DNA from: Flavobacteriales bacterium UBA7666
GTDB taxonomy: Bacteria; Bacteroidota; Bacteroidia; Flavobacteriales_D; Crocinitomicaceae
Assembly (NCBI GenBank): GCA_002483265.1
Contig: DLHO01000026.1
Span: 162,446 to 226,445 of the forward strand
Direction: 5' to 3'
DNA: 64,000 nt
How positions within the stretch are numbered: the stretch's first letter is position 1; each line of letters begins with the position of its first letter. Positions 35,175 through 43,298 of the stretch are shown here, piece by piece. The position numbers were made by a program, and so were the translations under genes. The notes below the pieces were generated by a model. The model was not told the DNA's origin. It made no database searches and was given only the letters and a program-made list of their open reading frames with translations.

Positions 35175-35380
35175 AGTGTCGTTCTAAAATTGGCTATAAC
35201 TTGTATATATGCGCAACTCAACAACTACTTACAACCACTTATTATCAATTTTGTTATTGAAAATCAATTAGATAGATTTAGAGAGGTGTTCAGTAAATAG
35301 TGCCTTGCGCGTTTCGCTATTCCAATACTACTCAAAAAAACGAAACGAACGAACTAGTTACTCAAATTTGTGCACAAAAA
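35175..35380. other. Intergenic stretch, no gene seen
   Basis: Apart from TGGCTATAAC at 35191-35200 this AT-rich stretch shows no convincing coding frame, promoter or structure. It runs into the gcvT terminator hairpin and the nested repeat. Confidence 0.5.
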
Positions 35381-35408
35381 AAGTGGAACTGCCGAAACAA
35401 TTCCACTT
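35381..35408 (-). terminator. Probable intrinsic terminator downstream of gcvT
   Basis: 8-bp stem AAGTGGAA (35381-35388) with TTCCACTT (35401-35408), 12-base loop, followed on the minus strand by a run of seven T. Confidence 0.6.
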
Positions 35409-35422
35409 CAATATATCTTATT

Positions 35423-35525
35423 CTCCTGTCTTTCTCGATACTTCCGTCTTGTGTCAGTTCGAGTGTCCCGACATTTCAGTCGGGATGTATCGAGAACACA
35501 TGACGGAAACTCGAAATGACAGGAG
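35423..35525. repeat. Nested palindromic repeat element
   Basis: Outer arms CTCCTGTC (35423-35430) and GACAGGAG (35518-35525). Inner hairpin CCCGAC (35467-35472) with GTCGGG (35479-35484). Between them three segments A (35432-35441), B (35442-35454) and C (35458-35464) have complements in the same order (35487-35496, 35496-35508, 35509-35515), so the pairings cross and exclude one another. Adjacent to the gcvT stop. Confidence 0.7.
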
Positions 35526-35530
35526 ATGCT

Positions 35531-36613
35531 TTACTTCTGATAAAAAGGCATCTTAACCACTTTCGCTAAAACTCCTTTGTCTCTGATTTCAATAAAAATT
35601 TCACTATCAGGGGTCGCAAATTCCGTTTTCACATAACCCATTCCAATTGCTTTCTTCACGCTTGGCCCTTGTGTTCCGGAAGTTACTTTCCCGATCACAT
35701 TTCCGTTTGCATCCACAATGCGGTAGTCGTGACGCGGAATTCCACGGTCGATCATTTCAAAACCAACCAGTTTTTGAGAAACACCTGCTTCTTTTTCAGC
35801 TTTCAATTTGTCTGCATCCACAAAGTCTTTTGTGAATTTCGTGATCCATCCCAATCCAGCCTGAAGGGGAGAGGTCGTGTCGTCGATGTCGTTTCCGTAT
35901 AAGCAGAATCCCATTTCCAAACGCAAAGTATCGCGAGCAGCCAAACCAATTGGTTTAATTCCGAAAGCAGCACCTGCTTCAAAAACTTTGTCCCAAACTT
36001 GTTTCACTTCTGAATTCTTGCAGTAAATTTCAAAACCTCCTGAACCGGTATAACCTGTTGCCGAAATAATCACGTGCTCAATTCCTGCAAACGGACCAAC
36101 TTCAAAATGGTAGTATTTAATCGCAGACAAATCAACTGATGTCAATGACTGCATTGCTTCAACAGCTTTAGGTCCTTGAATTGCCAATAAGGAATAATCA
36201 TCCGAAAGATTTCTCATGGATGCATTCTTTGTATTGTGAGAAGAGATCCAGTTCCAGTCTTTTTCAATATTGGAAGCATTTACAACCAACAGGTATTCTT
36301 CTTCCTTAATGCGGTAAACAATTAAATCGTCTACAATACCGCCATTTCCGTTTGGAAGACAAGAATATTGCGCACGACCGATCGTTAGCGTAGAAGCATC
36401 ATTGGTGGTAACACGCTGAATCAAATCCAAAGCCTCCGGACCCGATAACAAAAACTCTCCCATGTGAGAAACATCAAACACACCAACCGCATTCCGAACG
36501 GTTTCATGTTCACTAATTACGCCTTCATATTGTACCGGCATATTGTATCCAGCAAATGGAACCATTTTGGCACCCAAAGCCTCGTGAACCTGGGTAAGAG
36601 CAGTGTTTTTCAT
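35531..36613 (-). CDS. gcvT: Glycine cleavage system aminomethyltransferase (T-protein)
   Basis: 360 residues, normal length. It transfers the methylene of the aminomethylated H-protein to tetrahydrofolate with release of ammonia. Landmarks: MVPFAGYNMPVQYEG, VGVFDVSHMGEFLLSGPEA, YTGSGGFEIYC (folate-binding region), GLAARDTLRLEMGFCLYGND and RGIPRHDYRI. Transcribed alone here; gcvH and gcvP are not in the window. Confidence 0.95.
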   Translation of the reverse strand: MKNTALTQVHEALGAKMVPFAGYNMPVQYEGVISEHETVRNAVGVFDVSHMGEFLLSGPEALDLIQRVTTNDASTLTIGRAQYSCLPNGNGGIVDDLIVYRIKEEEYLLVVNASNIEKDWNWISSHNTKNASMRNLSDDYSLLAIQGPKAVEAMQSLTSVDLSAIKYYHFEVGPFAGIEHVIISATGYTGSGGFEIYCKNSEVKQVWDKVFEAGAAFGIKPIGLAARDTLRLEMGFCLYGNDIDDTTSPLQAGLGWITKFTKDFVDADKLKAEKEAGVSQKLVGFEMIDRGIPRHDYRIVDANGNVIGKVTSGTQGPSVKKAIGMGYVKTEFATPDSEIFIEIRDKGVLAKVVKMPFYQK

Positions 36614-36677
36614 TTATTTTGTTTTTTATGACTGTAAAAGTAAATATTTCGTTGAATTTTCGGGGAAAGTCTGAAGA

Positions 36678-37361
36678 TTACTGACTAATTAATTTGGAAC
36701 CGTGATACGGACAAAATTCATAATTCGCCGGAAACAATTCTCCATCGTTTGTACACTTGGAATCTTTAAAAAGACTTGGTAAAGGCAAATGGAAAGTGTT
36801 TTTTGTGGAAGCCAGCTCCAATTTGAAATCACTATCTGAATAAGGATTTAATAATTCTTCACCGTTAGAATCCGTCATGTCGAAATAAAACAACGTCATT
36901 CCGGAACCCATGTCTCCAAGCATTTGAGAGAATATCGGCTTCATGTAGTCATTTAACATTTTCAATTCTTCCGATAATTTTGCCTCAGGAATTGGTTTAT
37001 AGGTCTTTCCGTTGAATGTGACAGAAATATTAGAACGAAGATAAGATTCTTCTTTCGCTTCAAATGATCTCATTGGAGTATTCATTTTTCCTGATACTGC
37101 AAAGAAAATAGTTTTATTCCCCAGCATTTCTTTTACTTGAGATAGGGTTTCAGCACTAAAGTTCTTGGGATCTTTAGCTGCCATCACTTCCCAATAAATT
37201 TCAGGGATCCAGTAAAGAATCGTTATTTGATCTTTTCCTGCGTCAGTGTATAAGATATCTTTAAGAAGTTTATTCATATCCACATCTTTCAGCTCCAGTT
37301 TATGCTGGCTGAAAGAAGAAAAAGAAATTGTCAGAATGAGTAGGCATAGCAAATTTTTCAT
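36678..37361 (-). CDS. Secreted hypothetical protein
   Basis: 227 residues when started at 37361, giving the signal peptide KNLLCLLILTISFSSFSQ; the frame is open 10 codons further up without a better start. The mature part is alpha/beta with DQITILYWIPEIYWEVMAAKDP and ISVTFNGKTYKPIPEAKLSEELKMLNDYMKPIFSQMLGDMGSGMTLFYFDM. It ends with an unusual SKCTNDGELFPANYEFCPYHGSKL stretch with two cysteines, which may bind a metal or form a disulfide. No family recognised. Confidence 0.6.
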   Translation of the reverse strand: MKNLLCLLILTISFSSFSQHKLELKDVDMNKLLKDILYTDAGKDQITILYWIPEIYWEVMAAKDPKNFSAETLSQVKEMLGNKTIFFAVSGKMNTPMRSFEAKEESYLRSNISVTFNGKTYKPIPEAKLSEELKMLNDYMKPIFSQMLGDMGSGMTLFYFDMTDSNGEELLNPYSDSDFKLELASTKNTFHLPLPSLFKDSKCTNDGELFPANYEFCPYHGSKLISQ

Positions 37362-37378
37362 GTTCTTGATTTTGAACA

Positions 37379-37386
37379 CAAAGTTA
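37379..37386 (-). promoter_or_regulatory. -7 promoter element TAACTTTG
   Basis: Exact TAnnTTTG on the minus strand, 18 bases before the ATG at 37361; supports that start. Confidence 0.5.
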
Positions 37387-37415
37387 TCCAATTTGTCTAA
37401 ATAGAAGAGCGTGAA

Positions 37416-37811
37416 TTAATTCTCCAGAAGTTTTACAAAACGGATTGTAAAATCACGTTCCTCGGCAGAAGGGTTTTCAAAAGAACCGAAGCGTAAAGTG
37501 GCAACTGATTTATCCATGAAATAATGCTGCTCCAAAATAGGCTTGATAGACTCGAAAATCGAGTCAGCATTTTTGCCATTGAAATAAAGATAACCGTCTC
37601 CGAAATCCATTGAAATGTCGTGACCCTCATATTTTCCAAGGGCACTGCTCGTAATGTTTGAATCCAATTGCTTTTCCAGCTCATGTAATTCGTTCAAATC
37701 CTCAATTCCATAGAAGAACTGAATAACAACCAAATGATTATCGTCCATATGCGTGATATTTTCTTTAATTGCTTTCTCTTTCTTCCGTTGAAAAAAACCA
37801 AACAATTTCAT
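37416..37811 (-). CDS. Hypothetical protein
   Basis: 131 residues, cytoplasmic by composition, with a Lys-rich start (KLFGFFQRKKEKAIKEN). The core HLVVIQFFYGIEDLNELHELEKQLDSNI...GYLYFNGKNADSIFESIKPILEQHYFM is alpha/beta and looks like a compact domain found in other hypothetical proteins; I cannot name it. It is 54 bases upstream of the secreted hypothetical gene on the same strand but that gene has its own promoter. Confidence 0.55.
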   Translation of the reverse strand: MKLFGFFQRKKEKAIKENITHMDDNHLVVIQFFYGIEDLNELHELEKQLDSNITSSALGKYEGHDISMDFGDGYLYFNGKNADSIFESIKPILEQHYFMDKSVATLRFGSFENPSAEERDFTIRFVKLLEN

Positions 37812-38024
37812 TTTTCCTGTCTTTCAATTAAAAAGTAAGTTAACCAAAAAAATTCAAAATTCAACAGTTAACGATTTATTTAACAGTATGTTAATGCGTA
37901 ATTACTTAACCTTTTATTAGTTGGTTGCTTTCGATAAAGTTGGATGGTAATCCAATACTGAAACATTGAGACTGAGCGAAAAGACCCAATTACTCTACAG
38001 GGAAATTTTGAACATAGATAAAGA
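37812..38024. other. Intergenic stretch before the RNA candidate
   Basis: No coding frame is convincing. One small perfect hairpin, TTGGAT (37940-37945) with ATCCAA (37950-37955) and a 4-base loop, may belong to a 5' region of the RNA downstream or to a separate transcript. Confidence 0.4.
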
Positions 38025-38052
38025 TTGTAACTCTAACATTAATTTATGTTTA
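38025..38052 (+). promoter_or_regulatory. Predicted promoter of the structured RNA
   Basis: TTG (38025-38027), 17-base spacer and TATGTTTA (38045-38052), one base off TAnnTTTG. The start point would be about 38056-38059, the very base of the long hairpin. Confidence 0.5.
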
Positions 38053-38056
38053 GAAA

Positions 38057-38199
38057 GCGAAAGTCTTCCTTTCCGGTAGACTGCTCATGAAAAGTGCTTG
38101 TCATTTGGGATCCTGATCCCTTCTTTTCACTGAGCAGTCCGGAAAGGGAGGTTTTCTGATGGCTGTAATTGGGATAAAGGCATTTTTGCTACTTTTTTT
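38057..38199 (+). ncRNA. Candidate structured small RNA (long hairpin, 6S-like layout)
   Basis: An 18-bp stem joins 38059-38076 to 38139-38156 with three G-U pairs and no mismatch. A 3-base bulge then leads to an 8-bp stem (38080-38087 with 38131-38138), a 6-bp stem (38089-38094 with 38123-38128) and a terminal 5-bp hairpin GGGAT/ATCCC with a CCTG loop (38107-38120). All three wobble pairs are G-U only if the plus strand is transcribed. A T tract at 38193-38199 is a possible end. The rod shape with small internal loops recalls 6S RNA, but I cannot test this. It lies upstream of, and separate from, the glutamine synthetase promoter. Confidence 0.55.
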
Positions 38200-38378
38200 G
38201 CCTTGGAAAAAAGTAGGTATAGAATATTTACCTAGTTGTTTGGGACGATTTAATATTGATTATGAAAATTTATGGAAATACGTTTTTTTTTTTACTTTTT
38301 TTTGAGTGGAGTGTAGAATTAACAGGGGGTGTTTATAAAATTTTATACTTTTTATTGGAAAGACCCTTTTAAAAAATG

Positions 38379-38386
38379 TAATTTTG
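38379..38386 (+). promoter_or_regulatory. -7 promoter element TAATTTTG of glutamine synthetase
   Basis: Exact TAnnTTTG with ATTG (38354-38357) 21 bases upstream, 17 bases before the ATG at 38404. It shows that the upstream in-frame extension is not translated. Confidence 0.65.
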
Positions 38387-38403
38387 TCAAAAATTTTGAA
38401 TTT

Positions 38404-40590
38404 ATGGCAACAAAACGGTTACAGGCGTATCAGGATGTACTCAATCGTACACCAAAACACATCGATTATGATGGGAAAGTTTCTGATTTATTCGGAAAAA
38501 ATGTATTTCATGCAGAAGTAATGCGTGAATATCTTCCATCTGATGCTTACAAATCTATGATGGAGTCTATCCAGAATGGAACGCGTTTGGATCGTAAAAT
38601 GGCTGATCAGGTTGCTTCGGCAATGAAAGATTGGGCTTTAACAAAAGGTGCCACTCATTATACTCACTGGTTTCAACCTTTAACCGGAACAACTGCCGAA
38701 AAGCACGATGCGTTTTTTAAACCTGTTGGACCAGGTCGTGCAATTGAGCGTTTCGACGGTGAATTGTTAGTACAACAAGAGCCGGATGCTTCTTCTTTTC
38801 CAAATGGGGGAATTAGAAATACATTCGAAGCTCGTGGTTATACCGCTTGGGATCCTTCATCTCCAGCTTTCGTAATTGGGAAGACTTTGTGTATTCCTAC
38901 CATTATGATCTCTTATACCGGAGAATCGTTGGATTATAAAATGCCATTATTAAAAGCACTACATGCTGTAGATAAAGCAGCTGTAGATGTTTGCCAATAT
39001 TTTGATAAAAACGTTACCAAAGTAAATGCAACGCTTGGTTGGGAACAAGAATATTTCCTGGTAGATCAAGCCTTGTTTAATTGCCGTCCGGATTTAATGA
39101 TGACGGGTCGTGCATTATTTGGTCATGCTCCTGCAAAAGGACAACAATTAGAAGATCATTATTTCGGTTCTATTCCTGAGCGAGTGACTGCTTTCATGCG
39201 TGAGTTTGAAACAGAAGCAATTTTGTTGGGGATTCCGGTTACAACACGTCACAATGAGGTTGCTCCAAATCAGTTTGAGTGTGCGCCTATTTTTGAAGAA
39301 TGTAACTTAGCAAATGACCACAACATGTTGTTGATGGATTTATTGGAAAAAATTGCACGTAAGCATGATTTCCGTGTGTTGTTGCACGAAAAACCATTTG
39401 CGGGTGTAAACGGATCCGGAAAACACAATAACTGGTCTTTATCTACGGATACGGGTGTAAACTTATTGCAACCGGGAAAGAACCCAAAAACAAACTTACA
39501 GTTCCTCACGTTCTTCGTCAATACCATTAAAGCCATTCATGATAACGATGATTTATTGCGTGCGTGTATTGCATCTGCAAATAACGATCACCGTTTAGGT
39601 GCAAATGAAGCTCCTCCGGCAATTATCTCTACGTTTATTGGTTCCCAATTATCCGGAATGCTGGATGAGTTGGAGCAAAACGTAAAGGCTGGAAAAATGA
39701 CCCCGGAAGAAAAAACGGAGTTGAAATTGAATATTGGTAAGATTCCTCAAATTATGTTGGATAATACCGATAGAAATAGAACATCTCCTTTCGCATTTAC
39801 AGGAAATAAATTTGAATTCCGTGCAGTAGGTTCTTCTGCAAACTGTGCTTCTGCAATGATCGTGTTGAATACAATCATGGCGAAACAACTGCAATTGTTC
39901 AAAGTAAGTGTAGATGCCAGAATTGATAAAGGAGAAGCGAAAGACGAAGCTATTTTGAAAGAACTTCAAATCTTAATCAAAGAATCCAAGAGAATTCGTT
40001 TCGAAGGAAATGGATACGGAGACGAGTGGGTGAAGGAAGCTGAAAAAAGAGGATTGAATAACTTTAAAGATACTCCACGTGCATTGAAAGCTTGGGGAGA
40101 TAAGAAATTCATCAAGTTGTTTGATGAAATGGGTGTTTTGACTCCACGTGAGTTGGAAGCTCGTCAGGAAATCGAATACGATAGCTACATCATGAAAATT
40201 CAAATTGAAGCACGTTTGATGGGTGACTTGGTTCAAACACATATTTTACCGGCTGTTTTTGAGTATCAAAATCGATTGTTGACAAATATTCAGGGAATCA
40301 TGAATGCTTTGGGTGAAAAGGCTGGGAAAGAAGCTGCCAAAGCTCAAATTGAATTGGTCACTAAGATTTCTACGCACTTGAATACAATGAAAGCAACTTG
40401 TGATACCATGCTTCAAGCTAGAAAGGATGCAAACAAAATTGAACATGCGGAAGAGAAATCAATCGCATATTGTGATAAGGTAAAAGTTTATTTTGACGAA
40501 ATCCGTTACCACGCAGATAAATTAGAGTTATTGGTAGACGATGAGTTATGGCCGTTGCCAAAATTCAGAGAAATGTTATTTACTCGTTAG
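38404..40590 (+). CDS. glnN: Glutamine synthetase type III
   Basis: 728 residues when started at the ATG at 38404 (MATKRLQAYQDVLNRTPKHI); 25 codons of open frame upstream precede the promoter. Length and motifs are those of GSIII: THYTHWFQPLTGTTAEKHDAFF, LGWEQEYFLVD, RHNEVAPNQFECAPIFEECN and GVNGSGKHNNWSLSTD (ATP and metal sites), KFEFRAVGSSANCASAM. It makes glutamine from glutamate, ammonia and ATP, and is the main ammonia-assimilation enzyme in many Bacteroidota. A structured RNA candidate lies just upstream. Confidence 0.95.
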   Translation: MATKRLQAYQDVLNRTPKHIDYDGKVSDLFGKNVFHAEVMREYLPSDAYKSMMESIQNGTRLDRKMADQVASAMKDWALTKGATHYTHWFQPLTGTTAEKHDAFFKPVGPGRAIERFDGELLVQQEPDASSFPNGGIRNTFEARGYTAWDPSSPAFVIGKTLCIPTIMISYTGESLDYKMPLLKALHAVDKAAVDVCQYFDKNVTKVNATLGWEQEYFLVDQALFNCRPDLMMTGRALFGHAPAKGQQLEDHYFGSIPERVTAFMREFETEAILLGIPVTTRHNEVAPNQFECAPIFEECNLANDHNMLLMDLLEKIARKHDFRVLLHEKPFAGVNGSGKHNNWSLSTDTGVNLLQPGKNPKTNLQFLTFFVNTIKAIHDNDDLLRACIASANNDHRLGANEAPPAIISTFIGSQLSGMLDELEQNVKAGKMTPEEKTELKLNIGKIPQIMLDNTDRNRTSPFAFTGNKFEFRAVGSSANCASAMIVLNTIMAKQLQLFKVSVDARIDKGEAKDEAILKELQILIKESKRIRFEGNGYGDEWVKEAEKRGLNNFKDTPRALKAWGDKKFIKLFDEMGVLTPRELEARQEIEYDSYIMKIQIEARLMGDLVQTHILPAVFEYQNRLLTNIQGIMNALGEKAGKEAAKAQIELVTKISTHLNTMKATCDTMLQARKDANKIEHAEEKSIAYCDKVKVYFDEIRYHADKLELLVDDELWPLPKFREMLFTR

Positions 40591-40609
40591 TAAAATTCAA
40601 TTTAGATTC

Positions 40610-40640
40610 AACCCCGACTTTCGAAAGAAACGTCGGGGTT
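40610..40640 (+). terminator. Intrinsic terminator of glutamine synthetase
   Basis: 9-bp stem AACCCCGAC (40610-40618) with GTCGGGGTT (40632-40640), then TTTTG. Confidence 0.88.
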
Positions 40641-40644
40641 TTTG

Positions 40645-40845
40645 TTTCCCGCAGATCACGCAGAAGGCGCAGATTTATTTAAAAGCAGAATGTGGATTCA
40701 AATCAGCAAAATAAACATTATGGGGATAAGTGCAAGATTATCCACCTTTTACCAAGGTAAATAGTTAGCAGCAAAACAAATTCTAATCAATAACTCCTTG
40801 TACCTCACTATGAAATCAGCGTAATCAGTGTGATCTGCGGGAGAA
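40645..40845. repeat. Hairpin repeat with TTTCCC...GGGAGAA ends, copy 2
   Basis: Perfect 12-bp inverted ends CCCGCAGATCAC (40648-40659) and GTGATCTGCGGG (40830-40841) inside TTTCCC...GGGAGAA borders. Its left part (GGCGCAGATTTATTTAA) resembles the copy at 6151. It fills most of the gap between glutamine synthetase and ispH; no gene is seen inside. Confidence 0.65.
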
Positions 40846-40865
40846 TATTGTGTTCAACAATTCCG

Positions 40866-40873
40866 TATCTTTG
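40866..40873 (+). promoter_or_regulatory. -7 promoter element TATCTTTG of ispH
   Basis: Exact TAnnTTTG ending 8 bases before the ATG at 40882, so the leader is only a few bases or absent. Confidence 0.6.
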
Positions 40874-40881
40874 TTTCGAAG

Positions 40882-42093
40882 ATGAAACAATTCGATATTC
40901 CGTCCATATTCCGTTCGCCGATCATCTCAAAAGTGAAGGCGTTTCGTAAAAATCAGGATCCACGCAAAAAGGATTTCTCACCTACGATTTTGGATTTTGG
41001 AAACCTTCAGCTATTTATCGCAAGACACTTTGGATTTTGTTATGGTGTTGAGAATGCCATTGAGATTGCTTATCGGGCGGTGGATGAGAATAAAGGAAAG
41101 CGAATTTTCCTCCTAAGCCAAATGATTCACAATCCAACAGTGAATGAAGACTTAACACGTCACGGTATTGAATTTATTCAGGATACTTCCGGAAAGCAAC
41201 TGATTCCATGGGAAGACCTCCATTCGGATGATGTGGTGATTATTCCTGCATTCGGAACAACACTCGAGATCGAACAGATCTTAAAAGATCGGGGAGTTTC
41301 CACAGAGAAGTACAATACGACTTGTCCTTTTGTAGAGAAAGTTTGGAATAGGGCAGAGAAGCTGGGGACAGAAAACCATACCTTGGTCATTCATGGTAAA
41401 TACAACCACGAAGAAACACGTGCAACCTTTTCGCATACCGCTTTAAATTCGGAAGCTGTGATCGTTAAGAATATGGAAGAAGCAGTTTTTCTGGCAAAAT
41501 GCATTACCGGGGAAGCTTCAAAAGAAGAATTCTACAACTTCTTTAAAGGAAAATATACACCTGACTTCGATCCGGAAATTCATTTGAGTAAAATTGGAGT
41601 GATTAATCAAACTACCATGTTGGCCAGCGAAACGCAGGAGATTGCGGAGTATTTGAAAACCGTTACGGAAGAGTTTGCTATGCGTTCAAAAGTGAATAAA
41701 ACTTTTGCCGATACGCGTGATACACTTTGTTATGCTACAAATGATAATCAAAGCGCTACGGAAGCATTGATGAATGAATCTTTGGACTTTGCTATTGTAG
41801 TTGGTGGATATAACAGTTCAAACACTTCACATTTGGTGGAATTGTTAGAGCAACGCTGCTCTACGTACTTTATAAAGGATGAAACAGAGATTTTAAGTGT
41901 GGAAACCATTCGCAGCTTCAATATTCATACCCATGAAGTAGAAACGATTGAAAATTGGATGAAAGGCGGAAAGATCGGGGTTACTTCCGGTGCTTCTTGT
42001 CCGGATTCAATCATCGACAACGTCATCTCAAAGCTTTTAATGCTAACAGGAAGCGAGAAGTCCATTGACGAAGTAATCTCCCAATTAATTTAA
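40882..42093 (+). CDS. ispH: 4-hydroxy-3-methylbut-2-enyl diphosphate reductase
   Basis: 403 residues, the long form of IspH (the E. coli form has about 316). The three Fe-S cysteines are visible: C53 in HFGFCYGVENAIE, C148 in NTTCPFVEKVWNR and C373 in SGASCPDSIID; the HGKYNHEET segment supplies substrate contacts. It catalyses the last step of the MEP pathway, giving IPP and DMAPP. The extra length sits in the N-terminus and a central insertion (about residues 200-235), as in other Bacteroidota. Confidence 0.93.
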   Translation: MKQFDIPSIFRSPIISKVKAFRKNQDPRKKDFSPTILDFGNLQLFIARHFGFCYGVENAIEIAYRAVDENKGKRIFLLSQMIHNPTVNEDLTRHGIEFIQDTSGKQLIPWEDLHSDDVVIIPAFGTTLEIEQILKDRGVSTEKYNTTCPFVEKVWNRAEKLGTENHTLVIHGKYNHEETRATFSHTALNSEAVIVKNMEEAVFLAKCITGEASKEEFYNFFKGKYTPDFDPEIHLSKIGVINQTTMLASETQEIAEYLKTVTEEFAMRSKVNKTFADTRDTLCYATNDNQSATEALMNESLDFAIVVGGYNSSNTSHLVELLEQRCSTYFIKDETEILSVETIRSFNIHTHEVETIENWMKGGKIGVTSGASCPDSIIDNVISKLLMLTGSEKSIDEVISQLI

Positions 42094-42104
42094 TACGAAT
42101 TAAA

Positions 42105-42142
42105 ATAAAGTAGTGGCGAAAAATTTTTCGCCACTACTTTAT
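42105..42142 (+). terminator. Perfect 38-bp palindrome, ispH terminator
   Basis: ATAAAGTAGTGGCGAAAAA joined to its exact complement with no spacer; a long hairpin right after ispH. Confidence 0.75.
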
Positions 42143-42158
42143 CTAAAAGTTTTGAGAT

Positions 42159-42195
42159 AAAAAAATCCCCGATCCATAGGACCGGGGATTTTTTT
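42159..42195 (-). terminator. Bidirectional intrinsic terminator
   Basis: 13-bp stem AAAAAAATCCCCG (42159-42171) with CGGGGATTTTTTT (42183-42195), 11-base loop. It serves the minus-strand T9SS cargo gene ending at 42212. Confidence 0.88.
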
Positions 42196-42211
42196 ATAAT
42201 TGAATATTCAA

Positions 42212-43105
42212 TTAGTTCTTAACGAAGTTTCCTGTACCGATTTTACCAGTAACTGTTGTTACTTGGTAAATGTACATTCCAGCGTTCAATTCAGCTACAT
42301 TGATGATGCTAGTGTTACCAGTTGCAACTGTTTTTCCATCAGTTGTAGTAATAACTACAGATGCAATTTCTTCAGTTGTTTGGATGTTCAATTGATCGTT
42401 AGCCGGGTTAGGATAAACAGACGCAGAAATTGCATTCTCGTTCAATCCTAAAGTAAGGTTAACAATTGGGTAGATTGCAAACGAAAAATTCCCACTTGTT
42501 CCCCACGCTGGGTTCATGAAATGGAAAGTACCATCACCCCAAATTTCTCCTGAATGCGTAGTAGCCGCAGCAAATGGGTTTGTTTGGATATTGTTTGAAA
42601 ACAAAGCGATACCGTTACCTGCACCCATAGGAAGAATTACACCAGCCCAGAATTTGTGGTTTGCAGGAATTGCAACCGGAGAAGCAAATGTAGCGATATG
42701 GTTGTAGATACGTGTTCCGTCAACAAGGTTGAATGCAGCAGCAGCAGTATCAACAGCTGTTAAGTTTATAGTAACAATTCCAAGTGGAGAAGCTAAGTTT
42801 GCAGGTTGACCTGCGTTGTCACCCCAAATTCCAACCTGGAAAGTTCCAGTACCCATTTTCACACGAATAGCCAATGCTACTTTGTTAATTGTTCCGTCTG
42901 CAGTAACACCGTAAGCGTTATCAAACAATTGCATTTTTGCTAAGTCACCAAATTTGTTGGTACCTGAAACGAATCCACTATCAGGAGTAGATGCTGCATA
43001 ATACAACGCAGGGTTACCATTGAAGTGAGACGTTAATGTGTCAACTTGAGACATTGCTGCAAATGAAGAAGCAACAACACCGATAGAAAGTAAAAGTTTT
43101 TTCAT
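42212..43105 (-). CDS. Secreted protein with T9SS sorting domain
   Basis: 297 residues with signal peptide (KKLLLSIGVVASSFAAMSQ) and a C-terminal A-type sorting domain (ISASVYPNPANDQLNIQTTEEIASVVITT... GTGNFVKN). The middle part is a beta-sandwich-like domain (TFQVGIWGDNAGQPANLASPLG, HKFWAGVILPMGAGNG, GNFSFAIYPIVNLTL) without a recognised family. Expected at the cell surface or outside. Monocistronic with its own promoter and terminator. Confidence 0.87.
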   Translation of the reverse strand: MKKLLLSIGVVASSFAAMSQVDTLTSHFNGNPALYYAASTPDSGFVSGTNKFGDLAKMQLFDNAYGVTADGTINKVALAIRVKMGTGTFQVGIWGDNAGQPANLASPLGIVTINLTAVDTAAAAFNLVDGTRIYNHIATFASPVAIPANHKFWAGVILPMGAGNGIALFSNNIQTNPFAAATTHSGEIWGDGTFHFMNPAWGTSGNFSFAIYPIVNLTLGLNENAISASVYPNPANDQLNIQTTEEIASVVITTTDGKTVATGNTSIINVAELNAGMYIYQVTTVTGKIGTGNFVKN

Positions 43106-43127
43106 AGTTAATTTTAAAAAGTTTGAA

Positions 43128-43135
43128 CAAATATA
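43128..43135 (-). promoter_or_regulatory. -7 promoter element TATATTTG
   Basis: Exact TAnnTTTG on the minus strand, 22 bases before the start codon of the T9SS cargo gene. Confidence 0.55.
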
Positions 43136-43298
43136 ATTTATTTAATCAATTCTTAATAGGAGAATCGATTTTATTCTTACACCAAAGATTGTTCAAATCT
43201 TAGAAGGTTGGAATTTTTCTTTCATTATTATAATTGTATTTTTTGAATGATTATGTTTACTTTCAATTTAGGAAACAATTTGTAATAGGGATTATTGA

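Noticed and set aside
37920..38040. tRNA or tmRNA in the large gap before glutamine synthetase
   Set aside because: No T-loop (GGTTCRANTCC-like) or acceptor pairing; only one 6-bp hairpin.
38329..38403. 25-codon N-terminal extension of glutamine synthetase
   Set aside because: It lies upstream of and across the TAATTTTG promoter element and is not part of known GSIII sequences.
39649..39969. 106-codon minus-strand frame inside glutamine synthetase
   Set aside because: Antisense to a certain gene; Cys/His/Phe-rich composition typical of antisense shadows.
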